DNA of 64,000 nt, from positions 16,768,713 to 16,832,712 of the forward strand of contig CM035234.1 of NCBI GenBank assembly GCA_020226215.1, written 5' to 3'. Both the position numbers and the translations under genes were made by a program. Source of the stretch: Sindora glabra. Its lineage: Eukaryota > Streptophyta > Magnoliopsida > Fabales > Fabaceae. Within the stretch, counting starts at the first letter, position 1. Every line of letters begins with the position of its first letter. Positions 1-12,659 of this stretch are shown piece after piece. The notes under the pieces were generated by a model, which was not told where the DNA came from, did no database searches, and was given only the letters and a program-made list of their open reading frames with translations.

Positions 1-840
1 CCCTTATAGTTCAACAGGATGATGTTTTCTATTTGATACATAATTTTTTTTAAAAAAAATCTTAATGTTACTGACAAAATGATGTTTTATGGCTATGGGA
101 TTTGGGTCCATGCCTAGAGAGAAAGGAAAATTTTTAATATACATCATGAATAAATGGAGATTCTTCCTCTAGTAGGAAAGAGATAGATACAAAATTAAAA
201 GTAAGAGACATGTGGATCCCCAAAAAGTAGAACTTTCTGCATTCTTTTGAGTTTATCTCTTTCATATTAGAGTAAGAATCTCCATTTACTCATAAAATAT
301 ATTAGAATCTCTCGAAAGAAAGAGACTGGTGGGATGGGACCCATTGTCTAAGTTGGGGCTCTGTCTATCTCACTTGTAGGATCTATACAAATACTGCTAG
401 GATCCAATTCCATAGTAATGAATGTATAAATTAAAAGTTGACTCGTGCATGAATTCAAGTGCAAGTAGCCTAACTATGTAAGAAAACTATTGTGCAACTA
501 ATTGGCTTAGAAGACTGGTTGGGAATAATTTCTTAACATATATATACCATCACTTGAAAGAGTCATGTATGATAAGAGTTTTGCTAAAGGTACCATCTCT
601 ACACTTAGTTACTACCAGGGTTTAAAACAGTTACTTTGGGTGCAATAACAATCAAATCTATGAGAGACGAAGTCTTCCAAATGGGCACACTTTATTCTCT
701 GCATAGATTATAGCTGCACCTACATGTTTGGCTCAAATCATTTCTTAGAATGGCAGAGACAAGTTCTTAGGATTATAAAATGTAACATATCTGGCCTTGA
801 CAACATATTTAATTTTGCTAAAAAGGAGGTCTGGCATTAC
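1..840 (-). other. Unresolved 3' part or intron of the DUF7642-type gene
   Basis: This stretch lies downstream (minus strand) of the last exon I can recognise, which ends at 841 with an AAG|GTAATG donor. The gene must therefore continue into or beyond it. I looked for a further coding exon on the minus strand and saw none that continues the protein convincingly. It holds a foldback repeat at 135-304 and otherwise AT-rich, intron-like sequence. Confidence 0.45.
135..304. repeat. Foldback (MITE-like) hairpin
   Basis: Positions 135-185 and 254-304 are inverted copies of each other, about 51 bp each with few mismatches. Both arms carry AAATGGAGATTCTT. Weaker inverted similarity continues outward to roughly 95 and 355, where both sides carry GGGTCC or GGGACCC. 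This is a short non-autonomous element, probably inside an intron. I could not fix a target duplication. Confidence 0.6.
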
Positions 841-2139
841 CTTACTGCATTTGCTTATATCCAGTGTGATCTTTGAAGCTTCTCTTATTATCACCTACAA
901 AATCAATAGCAGCTTAAGATATAAATCCCTTTTTCATCATCATTACAATTAGCACATACAAGGGTTAAAGCTCCCATTTGTTCAACAAAGATACTGCATA
1001 AATATATAGATCAGAAACAAATAAAAAAATAAAAACCAACAAATATATATTGCGATTTACATTTCTCAACATGTAGGGATCACAAATCCCTAGGAATTGT
1101 ACTTCATCTACACGTGTGGCTGTTCCTCGTCCTATGCTTATAACTCGAAGAGTATGGATTCCATACATGGACTGCAGACAACCTAGAAAAAAGGCAGAGT
1201 TGCTATAACATTTGATTTGAAGCGAATCTACAAGGAGACACCACAAATATCAAATAGGTGAACTTTCAAGAACAAGCATTCCCTCTCCTCTTCATGAAAC
1301 TTATCTCATTGACTCATTGTTGCTTTGATATAGATTTTAAACAATACGAAGGCAGGAAAAGAATCAATATTATCCCTTAAAATCATATTAGAAGCCAGAA
1401 TGTAAATAATATTGTGACAAACAATACTTATTTATGAAAAATTCTACATTGCACTTCCATTTATTCATAATTTCCTTTACACGTAGTAATCTAAGTCTAA
1501 CTGGCCCAATGTTGCTCAAATCGTGCCATCTAAGTAGCAAAACTCTTAAATCTCAGCAATTTGAAAGCAGGATGCAATACAGAATTCCGGAAAGAATTGC
1601 TTTAGTACCTTGTTCAATAACAACTTCAAGCACCAAGGAAAGTGGTATACGCCTCTCAAAGGTTAAAAAATCCTAAAAATGATATGCAGAAAGGGCATGT
1701 CAAGTTAACCAAGGACAAAAAAAAAAATAATTATAATAACTAAAATGTCCTTTCAGCTGTTTTCCATCTTCATAAACTAACAATGGGACATCAAGCTTAG
1801 CTCTTTTTATACCTTGTAAACTATTTCAGTAGGTGTAACATACACTTTCCGACAAGACAAATACTTCCAAAGTTTATTTCTGCGGAAGGGCACAAAAACC
1901 AACAAAAGAACACCAAGTCCCCAAGCTAGAACAAGAACAAGTGATACTAAAATAAATATGACAGAATCATAATGCACAATTTTGCTTGCATGTTCTTCAA
2001 ATGAGGTTAAATATAGTATTTGTTCTGGACATTCTTGGTCTTCTTCACTCCCACCACTTGGTTCAGATAAAGGCACAGCTGGTGTCTGATCTTTTGATGA
2101 CCTCAGCTCTGATAGAGGATCTATGTGGCTCATCAACAT
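841..2139 (-). CDS. Plant membrane protein, DUF7642-type (partial, exons 2-5)
   Basis: Function is unknown. The coding exons in transcript order are 2154-1813 (start codon at 2139), 1672-1609, 1182-1061 and 894-841. All have GT..AG borders, and the phases join into one 189-residue frame that is still open at the last donor. Residues 1-58 are polar and Ser/Glu-rich. Residues 59-85 form one long hydrophobic segment (IFILVSLVLVLAWGLGVLLL), followed by RRNKLW and the YVTPTEIVYK motif. Exon 4 carries GCLQSMYGIHTLRVISIGRG, typical as I recall of this plant-only family, which resembles a bacterial PH-like membrane domain. The family name is from memory. The junction before DFLTFERRIPLSLV (exon 3) is the least certain. 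The ATG sits 15 bases into exon 2, so the leader is spliced. The gene is divergent from DGD2. Confidence 0.75.
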
Positions 2140-2323
2140 TTCTTCAGACAGAAACTAAGAAAACAACAAAGTTATGAATAAAATGATAAAATCCTAGCTT
2201 CAGAAATCTGCTACTGGGGTTGACTTGCCAATGTTAACTCCAATGCTTCATGAGCAAAAGGACGGAGAGGGTCCTCATGGTTATGAATTTTGATAACTAA
2301 AAAAGGTTATAATTTGGAGATAA

Positions 2324-2447
2324 GGAGTGATGCCATATGTACATGTTATAGTGTGCACACAATCCTCACACAATAAAGAAGGATGTGGCCCCCGCAGTCT
2401 TCTTTTTATTGTGTGAGCTTTGTATGCACGCTATGGACACATCATTT
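2324..2447. repeat. Short MITE hairpin in the leader intron
   Basis: Two arms of about 50-60 bp (about 2324-2384 and 2398-2447) are inverted copies around a short GC-rich loop. One arm contains CTCACACAATAAAGAA and the other its near complement. The element lies between the putative leader exon and exon 2 of the minus-strand gene, so it is probably transcribed and spliced out. Confidence 0.6.
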
Positions 2448-3104
2448 CCTTTGAAATGAATAATGCTGCTTGCATGCATTATTCTTCATGAATCATGATC
2501 AAGCATACAGTTGAATCAAGCTCCCTCCAAGAAAATCTTATATATTTTAAATATAACATCTGTCCTTACTCTCATTCAATAAATGCAGGCTATTCGTTAG
2601 GTTTGTAGAACCAACAACAATGAAAAAGTCACCTCTCTTATTCTTAACCCTAAAATTCACAATCTTGACAAATGATTTGTATTTGTAAGTGTGATTAAGG
2701 ATGCATGTTATGCTTAGAGTACACAAAAAAAAATTCTCAAGTACTCCACCCTCAACTTAAAATAAGTTGAGTTAGCTTAATTAAGACCATGCCATATTAG
2801 AAAGGGATAATCATTCATTTCCTCCCATTCGCCCTGATTTCTCTTACTCTCAAACATATTAGTAGTCTTTCAAAATCATTCTTGCATCTTTCCTATGAAG
2901 CCAAATGATATGCCTCCTGATTCCTCTGTTTAAGAACTTGCCATTGATACACAAAACCATGTGCCTTTTGAATTTCAGTTTAAAAAAAGGAAAAACTTTC
3001 TAATGAAAAGTTACAATGAATCAGAATTCTTTTTTTTTTCCCTGTTTCGACAAAAGTAATGTGGCAGAAAACTTAATGAAAGCTGAAATAAGAACTTACC
3101 ACCT

Positions 3105-3515
3105 TAAAATGTGTTCTAAAAACGCAAATTATATGGGTATCAAAATTTCTCTGTCATCAAACAACAGAAATCAATAAACTTCCTTTCTCTCGACACTTAC
3201 AAGAACTTTCACAAGGGAAAACAAAATCCAAGACAAAGCTGAAAGATTAAATTGCAAATGAGAGAGATTTACCGGTACTGCTATTTGCTGTTGAATCGAG
3301 CAATTAGAGTTGGCAAATTGCAGCAGAAGATTCGAAGCGGCATTCCAAGTTTACGGTGTAATCCTGTATTGTGGCGTAAACTCGGACGGAAATTGTTTCT
3401 ATTCAACGTGGCAAACGAAGAAATACTGGGATTCTTTGTACATTTTGAATCTCTGACCATTTCAAGGGAGGAATGCCATGATCGCCTATTATTTCTAATA
3501 GGAGCGGCGCTCACA
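3105..3515 (-). other. Putative 5' leader exon of the DUF7642-type gene
   Basis: Exon 2 opens with a clear acceptor (TTTTCTTAG) before the start codon, so a noncoding first exon must lie upstream. Two good GTAAGT donors occur on the minus strand, one ending an exon near 3105 and one near 3201. The stretch up to about 3515 is less AT-rich than its surroundings and contains a closed 77-codon reading frame (3514-3281). That frame looks like no known protein and is best read as leader or an upstream ORF. The transcription start is not determined. Confidence 0.4.
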
Positions 3516-5290
3516 CGCCCCTACAAATTATTACATACCATTTTTTTTTTTCATTATAGATTAATTAGTTGTTTTATTCCCAAGTTATCAACTGAAAAGA
3601 AAATGCCATCGTTACTCTTAATTTTTCTTTCCCCGTAGTCCAGAGCCCAGTACCAAATCACCGCATTTTTATTGGTGAAATGACACATTACCTTACTTTA
3701 AAGATTTTTGTGTATGCGTTAAGTCATTTTAATCACGGAAAAGAAAAGAGAGAAAAATGCTAAATGTACCAAATTATTCACTAGTATTCTAGTTCTGAAA
3801 ACATTAAATGCATTTGATGTCATTGATTAAATATATAAACTCTTTTTATTTTTTGTTTTTAAAAATAAAAAAATTTGTTTGACAACCTATTTTAAAATTT
3901 ATTTTTAAAAATTATTGTATAAATATATAACTTAAAAATAAGAGAACAAAAATAAGTTTTAGTTATTTTTTAACTTTATTTTGTTATTTTAAATGTTAAT
4001 TTTATAATTAAATAAAATATTTCTTCATTTATAATATTAATCACCCTCTAATTTTAGTTTTTCTTCAATCCAAAAATATTTTTTAAAAATAAGAAAATAA
4101 TTTTTGAGAATAATTTTTAAAACATAAAAACAAAAACATATCTAAATATATCCAAGATCATTGGGGTTGCATCAAAATCTTTGAAACACAACTTTGCCTT
4201 CCATGGCGGGGACAAATAGCAGTGCTAAAAAAAAAAAAGATATCAAATAATTTAAGTAATAGATTGTTAATGAGAACTTTTGATAATATTTAAGTAATAT
4301 GTTCAAACCACCTGAATCTAAAAAAGTTATTATCAAATAATATTCATTGGCTGAAAAATAATACAAAAGCTGTAGAAATTTCTTTTCAATTTTTTTTTTC
4401 GTTTCATATATGATGGAACTATGTGTATATGTATCTCCACTAACTTTTTAAAATAGCATATATAATTGTTATGCTATTTAAAATATTGAAATATATTTAC
4501 TCTTAATCCTTTTCACCAATGATAGTTATATATTTATGTTCAGGAAATTTTTTTTAATCCTATTAAGATTTACAATATTATATTTTATCTCGAGATTCAC
4601 AATATTATTTTTTTATCTTTTTTTAACAACTTAGAAAATTACACCTTGATTTTAGGAAATAGGACGTCAAAACTATTAATTCTATTACAATAGGATTAGA
4701 AAATTTTCCGAAGTTAAGAGTTAGTTTTCTAATTTATTAAAATACAAAGAAATAATACTAAAATTTTTATTATTACAACAAGAATAGAAATACTTTCTTG
4801 TATATTATTATTTCAATTTAATACCGTTTCTAATATTATATATAATTTTGTTTTTTCTTCCTGAAGAAGTAGAGCAAATAAGTAATTTCATCATGAATCT
4901 TTTATTTTTTGGTTTTTTTTGTTTGTTTGTAGAACTCCGGTATCTGATGATTTTTTTGGGCTCCGATTATTTCGTAATCAAGCCGAATAAAATTTAATAT
5001 GAGAGCAAAACTTTTTCACTAATAATTTTTTTTTTATAAAATTTGAATCCGAGATCTTAGAACACCGAACTCGCAAGCACTCAAATTAACTGTCATTGAT
5101 TTTTGTTTTTTTTTTTTGCTACTTGCTAAAATTTCTTCTTGTGCTTCTATTGGGAATGGGAAAAAAAATGATTTTAATGTAACTTGAGACACAAGGCCAG
5201 AGGCCAAGAGGAGACGCAGACCACACGTATCGGTGCACAGAAATAAAGTCCAACGAACTAACTGATTTTTGTAAACAAAATACTGGGACA
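3516..5290. promoter_or_regulatory. Divergent intergenic region between the DUF7642-type gene and DGD2
   Basis: About 1.8 kb of AT-rich DNA separates two genes transcribed away from each other, so both promoters must lie here. Most of it is A/T runs with no recognisable coding sequence. A MITE-like stretch with poorly defined borders lies around 3840-4150. A short GC-richer patch at 5195-5300 probably marks the DGD2 core promoter. I could not assign a TATA box with confidence. Confidence 0.4.
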
Positions 5291-5294
5291 ACAT

Positions 5295-6298
5295 ATTCTC
5301 TCTTTCTAACTCGGAATTCGCTTTCTTTTGCTGTGCTCCATTTTATTCTTCCGGTTCGATTGGGTTCTCGTTGAACTCTCAAAGGTACATTTATATTCTG
5401 TAATTTTCTCTGTTTATGGCTAAAAAATCCGAATCTTGTTGCGGAGATCGCTTTGTTTGTATGATTTCTAATTAGAAATTTGGTAGATGCGGGCGTTGGT
5501 TGATCTCTTTGTGTTTGAAGGATATCAGGTGTAAATTCTGATCTCGTCATGAATTGGGTAGAATTTAGATTAAATTTGGTACTATTTTGCTGATGTTTGC
5601 TGCATTCAGGAGAAACTGGGGTGAATTCGCGAAGCTCCTTGATTGGTTTTTCTGCACAAACCAAATAGAACTAGGCTTATTTATTGTTGTTATTATGTTT
5701 TTTTTTTTATCAGATTAATAGTCTAGAAATAGAAAATAAAATTGAATTTTAGTCAAATTTTCCTGGCTTCCAGCCAAAATTTCTCAAATTTATGCAGCAC
5801 TTCATTGCATATTTGGAAGAAACGGTCATTCAGTTCACTGAATCTGACAAGGTTTTTGGCATCTAATCCATGATAGTTGATAACAATTATAAAACACATA
5901 AGCAATAGCAATTGCTAGACTTTATTTTGTTTATTTTATATTTCGCTCCTTTTTCTTGTAAGTATTTCTTCTTCTTCTTAATATTTTTATCTACTGAAGG
6001 GAGGAGGTTTGGGGTTAAACTGACTGTCGAATATCACTGCATTTCTCAAATAGTTTCGGTCTTACTTATCTTCTATAGATTTCAGTGAATAACTGTTGCT
6101 AAATGTTTCTGGACTTGCTTTGGATGCTTCAAGCTATGTTTAAATGTGACTATGCATGACTTGTAGCTAACATGAGTTACTCCATTTTGCAGTTAGAGAT
6201 CATTCTGATTCCCTCTTAAAGTGCATTGTTTTGGTGATTTTTTCACTACAATAGAGTTCGGAAGTATGCTCAGATTTTGCATTTAAACTAATCATCAG
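5295..6298 (+). other. DGD2 spliced 5' leader
   Basis: A pyrimidine-rich leader at about 5295-5384 ends in CTCAAAG|GTACAT, a plausible donor. Acceptors TTTTGCAG (exon from 6193) and ATCATCAG (exon from 6299) lie upstream of the start codon. The coding sequence therefore appears to be preceded by a leader intron of about 0.8-0.9 kb, as is common in plant genes. Minus-strand reading frames across 5119-5664 are shadows of this leader. Confidence 0.5.
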
Positions 6299-9200
6299 AT
6301 GGATAGGAAACAGCACATTGCAATTTTTACTACTGCCAGCCTTCCATGGTTGACAGGAACTGCTGTCAACCCTCTGTTTCGCGCAGCATATCTTGCCAAA
6401 GATGGAGAAAGAGATGTCACTTTGGTCATCCCCTGGTTATCTTCGAAAGATCAAGGACTAGTATATCCCAAGAATATTACGTTTGCTTCACCCTCAGACC
6501 AAGAGAAATACATCCACCAGTGGCTTGAGGAGCGGCTGGGATTTACATCCAGCTTCAGAATTCGGTTTTATCCTGGAAAAGTGATCATTTCTCTTCTGCC
6601 TTTTTGTACATGGACAGGCACACCCACACAGAGTCACTAACATTTATATCTGCACATGCATAATGTAGACCATGGTTTACATTTTTTTGCTATTTTGAAA
6701 TATCTGGTAGTAGTACAAATTGTTTGGAAAGTGTTTCTCTCTCCTATTTGTGTTTTTGTTTTGTTCTAGGAGGATTTCCCATTTCCTTTTGTTGTAATTT
6801 TTTTCCCTAATGAATTCTTTTCTATCTAAAAATATGGTTTGTAAATGAGGTTTTCATGGGCACTTGCGTTGGGGTTGAGGGTTGCGATCTATATTTAGCT
6901 TGATTATAATGTGTTGATAAAATCCATTTTTGAATTTGTTTTGATTGATATTAAGTAATTCCAGTTATCTGGCACATAGTTTGATCCATCTTCTAGTTTG
7001 CGGAATTCTTATACTTTATGTTTTTAAGTGCTCAATTACTTAGAATTATGTGAGAACTAAGTATTTTCCAATTGCCAACACCGTACCTTCTTAAGCATGC
7101 AGTACTAACTTATCACAATAATTTAGTTTGCTGCAGATAAAGGGAGCATTCTTGCTGTTGGAGATATTTCAGAGATTATCCCTGAAGAAGAGGCTGATGT
7201 TGCTGTTCTAGAGGAGCCTGAGCACCTGACATGGTATCATCATGGGAAAAGATGGAAGACTAAATTTCGTCTGGTTGTTGGAATTATTCACACGAATTAT
7301 TTGGAATATGTGAAGAGAGAGAAGAATGGAAGACTGCAATCATTTTTGCTAAGATATTTAAACAAATGGGTTGTTGGTATTTATTGCCACAAGGTGCGTC
7401 TTTAAATCCTTGTTTTCAAAAGCATGCACATATCAATTGCAAGGTCTATATATTAGAATCGGTTAGAGGGGGAAAAAAAAAAAACAATGCTTCGATGGTG
7501 TTTGCTGGTGTACTAGTTCCAAGGGAAACATGAGTGCATTGTTCATGATAATATGTGGCATTCTACTCTTGATTGCTGCTTTGCATGCTAAAATATTGTA
7601 CGAAAGCAAATAGTAGTGAGCAGTTATACTTATTTCAATTGTTGTGTAGGCATTGGATGCACATTGGGTATGATTAGAATCGTAATTTCAGGTAATTAGG
7701 CTCTCTGCTGCCACCCAGGACTACTCTGGTTCCGTTGTCTGTAACGTTCATGGAGTTAATCCAAAATTCCTTGCAGTTGGCAACAAAAAGATGGAGCAAC
7801 AACAGAATGGAGAGGAGGCCCTTACCAAGGGCTCATACTACATTGGAAAAATGATATGGAGCAAGGGCTACAAGGAGCTTCTTAAACTTCTTCATAATCA
7901 TCAAAAGGAATTAGCTGGGCTTGAGGTTGATTTATTTGGAAGTGGAGAGGACTCGGAAGAAGTTCAAAAGGCTGCCAAAAAGTTGGAACTGGCAGTTAGA
8001 GTTCACCCAGGACGTGATCATGCTGATCCTTTATTTCATGAGTAAGCTTCAGACTTATTTTCCACATATGTGTGATGTCGACTTGTTATTTCATTTTTTT
8101 AAATTATGCATGGATCAAAGAAAGAATTGGTCACTTCGTAATAAGATGTGCCTGTGATTCATAATTTGGTGACAGAAAATAAAATTGGGAAGGGAAGGGA
8201 ATCTATCTGACTGGTTTGATTTGACTGAATTAAATTTTGCAAATCTTGACACCATAATATTGTCTGACAAAGAATTGAGTCAGACATCAAAATGGATATG
8301 GGTCTTCCCCCACCCCAACCTAATTACTAGGGACTTTACATTGTAATTTTGGAAAGAGATAGACAATTTTTTTTTTTCGCATTTAAAATATGTACCCTTG
8401 TATAAAAAATGGTGTCAGTCCCTTGCTTGGTATTGGTATTTATATCTCGAAATTATCATTGTCAATTTTATTAAGAAATAGGGGGGAATCCATGTCCAAC
8501 CAGTATACATTCCTACTTACATGAAAGTAAGATTTTGTTTAAACTAGAAATCTGAAGGTTGCTCTTTCTTTTTGCTTTTTTTTTTTTTTTTTGGGTTTTC
8601 AAGGCATGGGAATATGGTTGATGACAATGTGTATTTTAATATAATGAATAATCACATTGAGTGTGTTAAGTAGTAAGTAATAAAATTATTCTTGAGGCTT
8701 CTCCTAATAGCTTTAGTTCTTGGGATTAATTGCCACTTGACCTGGTCTGCATCCTATCCATCCAAAAGCCCATACTTTTTCCATTTGAGGTAAAGTATTT
8801 TACTCACTTATTTAAATGCCAACTTCCCCTCAGTTTGTCCTTTGTATCCTTTAAATTTTAATAATTGTGATCATTTCAACTTGGATCCCACCTGAGCTTC
8901 TATTTGTGGTTGTTGAACAATGAAATACTATTGATAAGAAAATAAAAACCAGCTAGTGGCTCAGAAAATCCGGTTTTAAAGTACTTCCAAGTAGAAAGTT
9001 TAATCTATATGAATGCTTCTGTTAATTTTCCCCAATCTTTACTCTGAAAATTTTATGTAAAATGAGAGACCTTTCAGAGAGTGCACTTCTTATATATATG
9101 TAGCTGTTAAATGTTCTTGTTACCATATGTCCCAGTTACAAATTGTTTCTGAATCCAAGCACAACGGATGTGGTTTGTACAACAACAGCAGAAGCTTTAG

Positions 9201-9643
9201 CAATGGGAAAAATTGTTATATGTGCCAATCATCCCTCAAATGACTTCTTTAAACAATTCCCCAACTGTCGGACATATGATGACAGCGATGGGTTTGTTCA
9301 AGCCACACTGAAGGCCCTGAATGAACGGCCTGCCCAGCTCACAGAGGCTCAGGCACATGAGCTCTCTTGGGAGGCCGCCACAATACGGTTTCTCAAGGCT
9401 GCTGAACTGGACAAGCCATTGGCAAGAACGTTCCTTGAAAGCTCTTCAAACAACTTCACCTCTACATCATTGGACTTGCATGGGAAAGTGGATGAGGCAT
9501 CAGCATATCTTCATCATGTTGCTTCTGGGTTTGAAGTGTCCAGAAGACTATTTGGTGCTATTCCAGATAGCCTGCAACCAGATGAGGAGCTACGCAAGGA
9601 GATGGGATTGGCTACTCCTGCAAAAGAATACTCAAGAAAGTAA
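6299..9643 (+). CDS. DGD2: Digalactosyldiacylglycerol synthase 2 (chloroplast outer envelope)
   Basis: This enzyme transfers galactose from UDP-galactose to monogalactosyldiacylglycerol, making digalactosyldiacylglycerol at the outer plastid envelope. The DGD2 form is known mainly for replacing phospholipid under phosphate shortage. Coding exons are 6299-6580, 7127-7393, 7692-8041 and 9136-9643, with GT..AG borders (first donor GTGATC). They join to 468 aa, against about 473 in Arabidopsis. The start gives MDRKQHIAIFTTASLPWLTG, the usual DGD2 N-terminus, with no DGD1-type N-terminal extension. Landmarks are the glycosyltransferase-4 core: HTNYLEYVKRE, CNVHGVNPKF, YIGKMIWSKGYKELL (about residues 233-247), PGRDHAD, and the nucleotide-sugar-binding TTTAEALAMGK (about 313-324). 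The split codon at exon 3/4 makes Asp in FHDYKLFLNP. No break or missing key residue is seen, so it should be functional. Confidence 0.97.
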
Positions 9644-9950
9644 TATCAGGATGTTGATACTCTGAAAATTTGCAGAAATTCTTGTGTTTGAAGGTTCTAA
9701 GGGTGAGGGATGGCATATGCAAACGATCTTTCCTGTCACAATGGAAAACATTTGATCTCTGTAGTTCAAATCTACTATCCTGCAAAGCCACATGTAAAGC
9801 TGGCAGGTGCAATAACCAGTAATAGCGAGCAACATAATCCGATTTTGATCCTTTGTGTCAATTTATGAAAGAAAAAGACGCTTCCCCCCCCCCCCCCCCC
9901 TTCTTTTTTTTTGTGACCCTGCATGAGAACTCGGTCCTAGTATAAGAATA
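9644..9950 (+). other. DGD2 3' untranslated region with a poly-C run
   Basis: Sequence after the stop codon keeps a mixed base composition for about 300 bases, then gives way to AT-rich DNA, as expected for a 3' UTR. It contains an unbroken run of 17 C at 9884-9900 followed by a T run. I see no clear poly(A) signal. Confidence 0.5.
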
Positions 9951-12600
9951 TTATGTCTGTCTTTCAGAAATTGGCACGTAAAGCAAATGAGAAAATCATC
10001 ATCCAACCCCATATACTTAATGGTAAATGATGGCAACCTTTTGAATAAATGACAAGTAAATTGACACGTGAAGAAAGTGAGGAAAAATCATCATCCAACC
10101 CAATATACTTAATGGTAACTTAACATTTCCTTTTTGGTCATGTAACATTTTTTAATAAAGTAAGTAAATTTTTTAAAATTAAATACTGAATTAAATAAAT
10201 AATTTCTTTAATACTTAATGTATCCATTCAGGCAATGAGTTGAATCGAGTTAAATTAGACTTAACTCAAAGTTAATTTAATCTAATATTATTATTATTCC
10301 ACTTATAACTTAATTCAAATTTGATTCAAATCAAATTTTTTAACTTGAGATTAACTTAAATTGAACTCATGGTTAGCTTAACTCAACTTGACTCGCTAAA
10401 CTCAAACAAGTGTTTAAAAAATTAAAATGGATTGGATGGTTTAACTAGAAAACTTTTAAAGTAGAAATATGTCTAGTTTGACTTATCATTAAAATAAAAA
10501 ATTTTAAAATTGTAAAAAAATTATTGAATCCATATTAAATTGATTAATAAATATGAATTGATCACTGTCTCATAATTCTTATAATTTCAAAATTTTGTAT
10601 TATCATTCTAATGTTATGATAAAGATATTTGTCTCTACCTTTTATAATATTTAATATGAGCTTTTGTTTAAAGAGTTTTCATACCTTCCTACCTTCTTTA
10701 AATAATGTTCTTAATTTATATTTACCTTAGCCATATAATTAATTTTAAAATGACAATGATATTAGCCATATCTATCATTAACTTCATTTATTATTCTATT
10801 TGAGTTATAATTCAAATTTCAATATAAATATTAAATTATAATTATTATGGTTACTATTTTTTCTTCATAAGAAGTATTTAATTTAAAATATTATTATAAA
10901 AATATTTTCAATTAATATATATATGTATTAATTAATCTTAAATTATATATATTATTCAAATCAGCTTATAATACAATCAAATTAAATATATCTAAGCTGA
11001 AATCTCAATTCATTTAATATATAAGCTAAATTATTTAGTTTATGTATCAATCATTTAATTTATGAGCTTAATTTATTAAATTAAAAATCAAAATAAATTT
11101 TAAGTATCTTGCAATCTGACTCAATTCATTATTGGTCATAAGATGATAAACTTCTCTTAACAAAAATGCTTTCAACCAGAGGTGGCAATTTAGGTTTGCG
11201 AGTTGAGTTTGTATTAGGTTAATGTATGGTTTCAACTCATTTATGATGAACTCGAATGTAATCTATTTATTAAATGATTGACATGACATGACTCATTTAT
11301 TAAATAAATCAATTTGAGCCAATTTGCATAATTTAAAATATTTATAGTATATTTATACAGTAACAATATGATCTATTTAATTTGACTTGAATTTGTTTAT
11401 ATTAATTTTTTATTTTATATAAATTTATATATTATATAATTTATTATTATGAGTTATACAAGTTATATGTGTGGGGTTAACCTAATTAATAACCTATGTA
11501 ATTTAAATGGATTATACGGATTGATCCAAACTCGACACGAAATTTATTTGGGTTAGAAGGTTGACTCGTTTATGACTCAAATCCAATTAAGCCTGATTCG
11601 AATCTGCATAACTTGTATTGTATTGAAAATTACTATCCTTACTTTCAACAATTGAACTCAAGATCTCTAACTAGACTTTAGATGCTTTCAAACTTAATTT
11701 GCTACCATTAAGTAAGTTAAGCAATTGTTGCTATATTTATATAGCACTTCTCGAAGAAATAATATTTGTAATTATATAAACATATAATTATCTAATAAAA
11801 ATTTAAATTATAAAATCACTATTAGTTAATAAAAAGAATACGTCATTTAAAAATAATAATAATTAAAAATTTTTACTCATAATTAAATAATTTTTAATAA
11901 TTTTTTTGTTAATATATCAATAGAAGAATGATAGTACAATTCTAATTTACATTACTAATGGATTTCATTGTTACTTTTGTCCAAAAGCGCAGGGAAGTAA
12001 CTGACTCTTTTTTTTTGGGCATTTCCTTTCGTTCAAACATAGAAAGAAAACAAATATACCCGTAATTTCAACAATTCTATTGGAAAAAAAAATCATAATA
12101 CATATTTTAGTACATTGAAACCCTCAAATACTAATGACTAAATTAAGAATTTTAAACAATGAACCTAATTATTTCTTCTATTCCTTCTTATCTGCTGTAT
12201 TTTAAATTTTTTTTTATTTTCTTTTATTTTTATCTGTCACTTTAGAATTTCAATGAATTATTAAATTTTTTTAAAATTTATTCTTCTTTTTTATTATTAA
12301 ATACTTTATTATTTTATATTATTAACTACCTTATATTTATTTCTTTATATTTATTTTTTAATTTTTAACTATTTTAAATTTTATATATAAAAAATAATCT
12401 TATAAAATTTATTAAAAATAAATAAATTAAATTACTTTTTTAATATGTGTGAACTTAATTAATAGTTACAAATTAATAGGAATGAAGCAATTACTATGGT
12501 ATTGTTTTTTTAGGGAAAGGTTGCTGAAGTATTCGTCATTACTTGATTATATATAATTATTGTAGTTGTATTAACAAAATTAACCAATATAACCGCCTCG
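9951..12600. other. AT-rich intergenic DNA with degenerate repeats
   Basis: No gene is visible. Two stretches stand out: 10225-10420, where GAGTTGA / AACTCAA-like words alternate on both strands, and 11170-11640, which opens GGTGGCAATTT and repeats GGGTT / AACCC-like words. Both resemble a common plant class of noncoding interspersed repeat built from short inverted words. The rest is A/T-rich low-complexity sequence. Confidence 0.5.
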
Positions 12601-12659
12601 CAAAAGTCTAACAAACTCAGAAGGACATTTTAGTACTTTCACTTTTCATCGTTTTTCCA

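Noticed and set aside
3281..3638. Overlapping frames on both strands near 3250-3640 as genes
   Set aside because: They fall in the probable leader exon and promoter of the DUF7642-type gene and show no conserved features.
5119..5664. 181-codon minus-strand frame over the DGD2 leader
   Set aside because: It overlaps the DGD2 leader exon and intron, shows no known domain and lacks splice or promoter support.
4300..6298. PHR1-binding (GNATATNC) sites upstream of DGD2
   Set aside because: DGD2 genes are often phosphate-responsive, so I looked for this motif by eye, but the candidate words all fail at one fixed position; a computed scan would be needed.
9884..9900. Poly-C run as a biological signal
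   Set aside because: A 17-base homopolymer may be real or of uncertain length from sequencing; no function can be argued from it.
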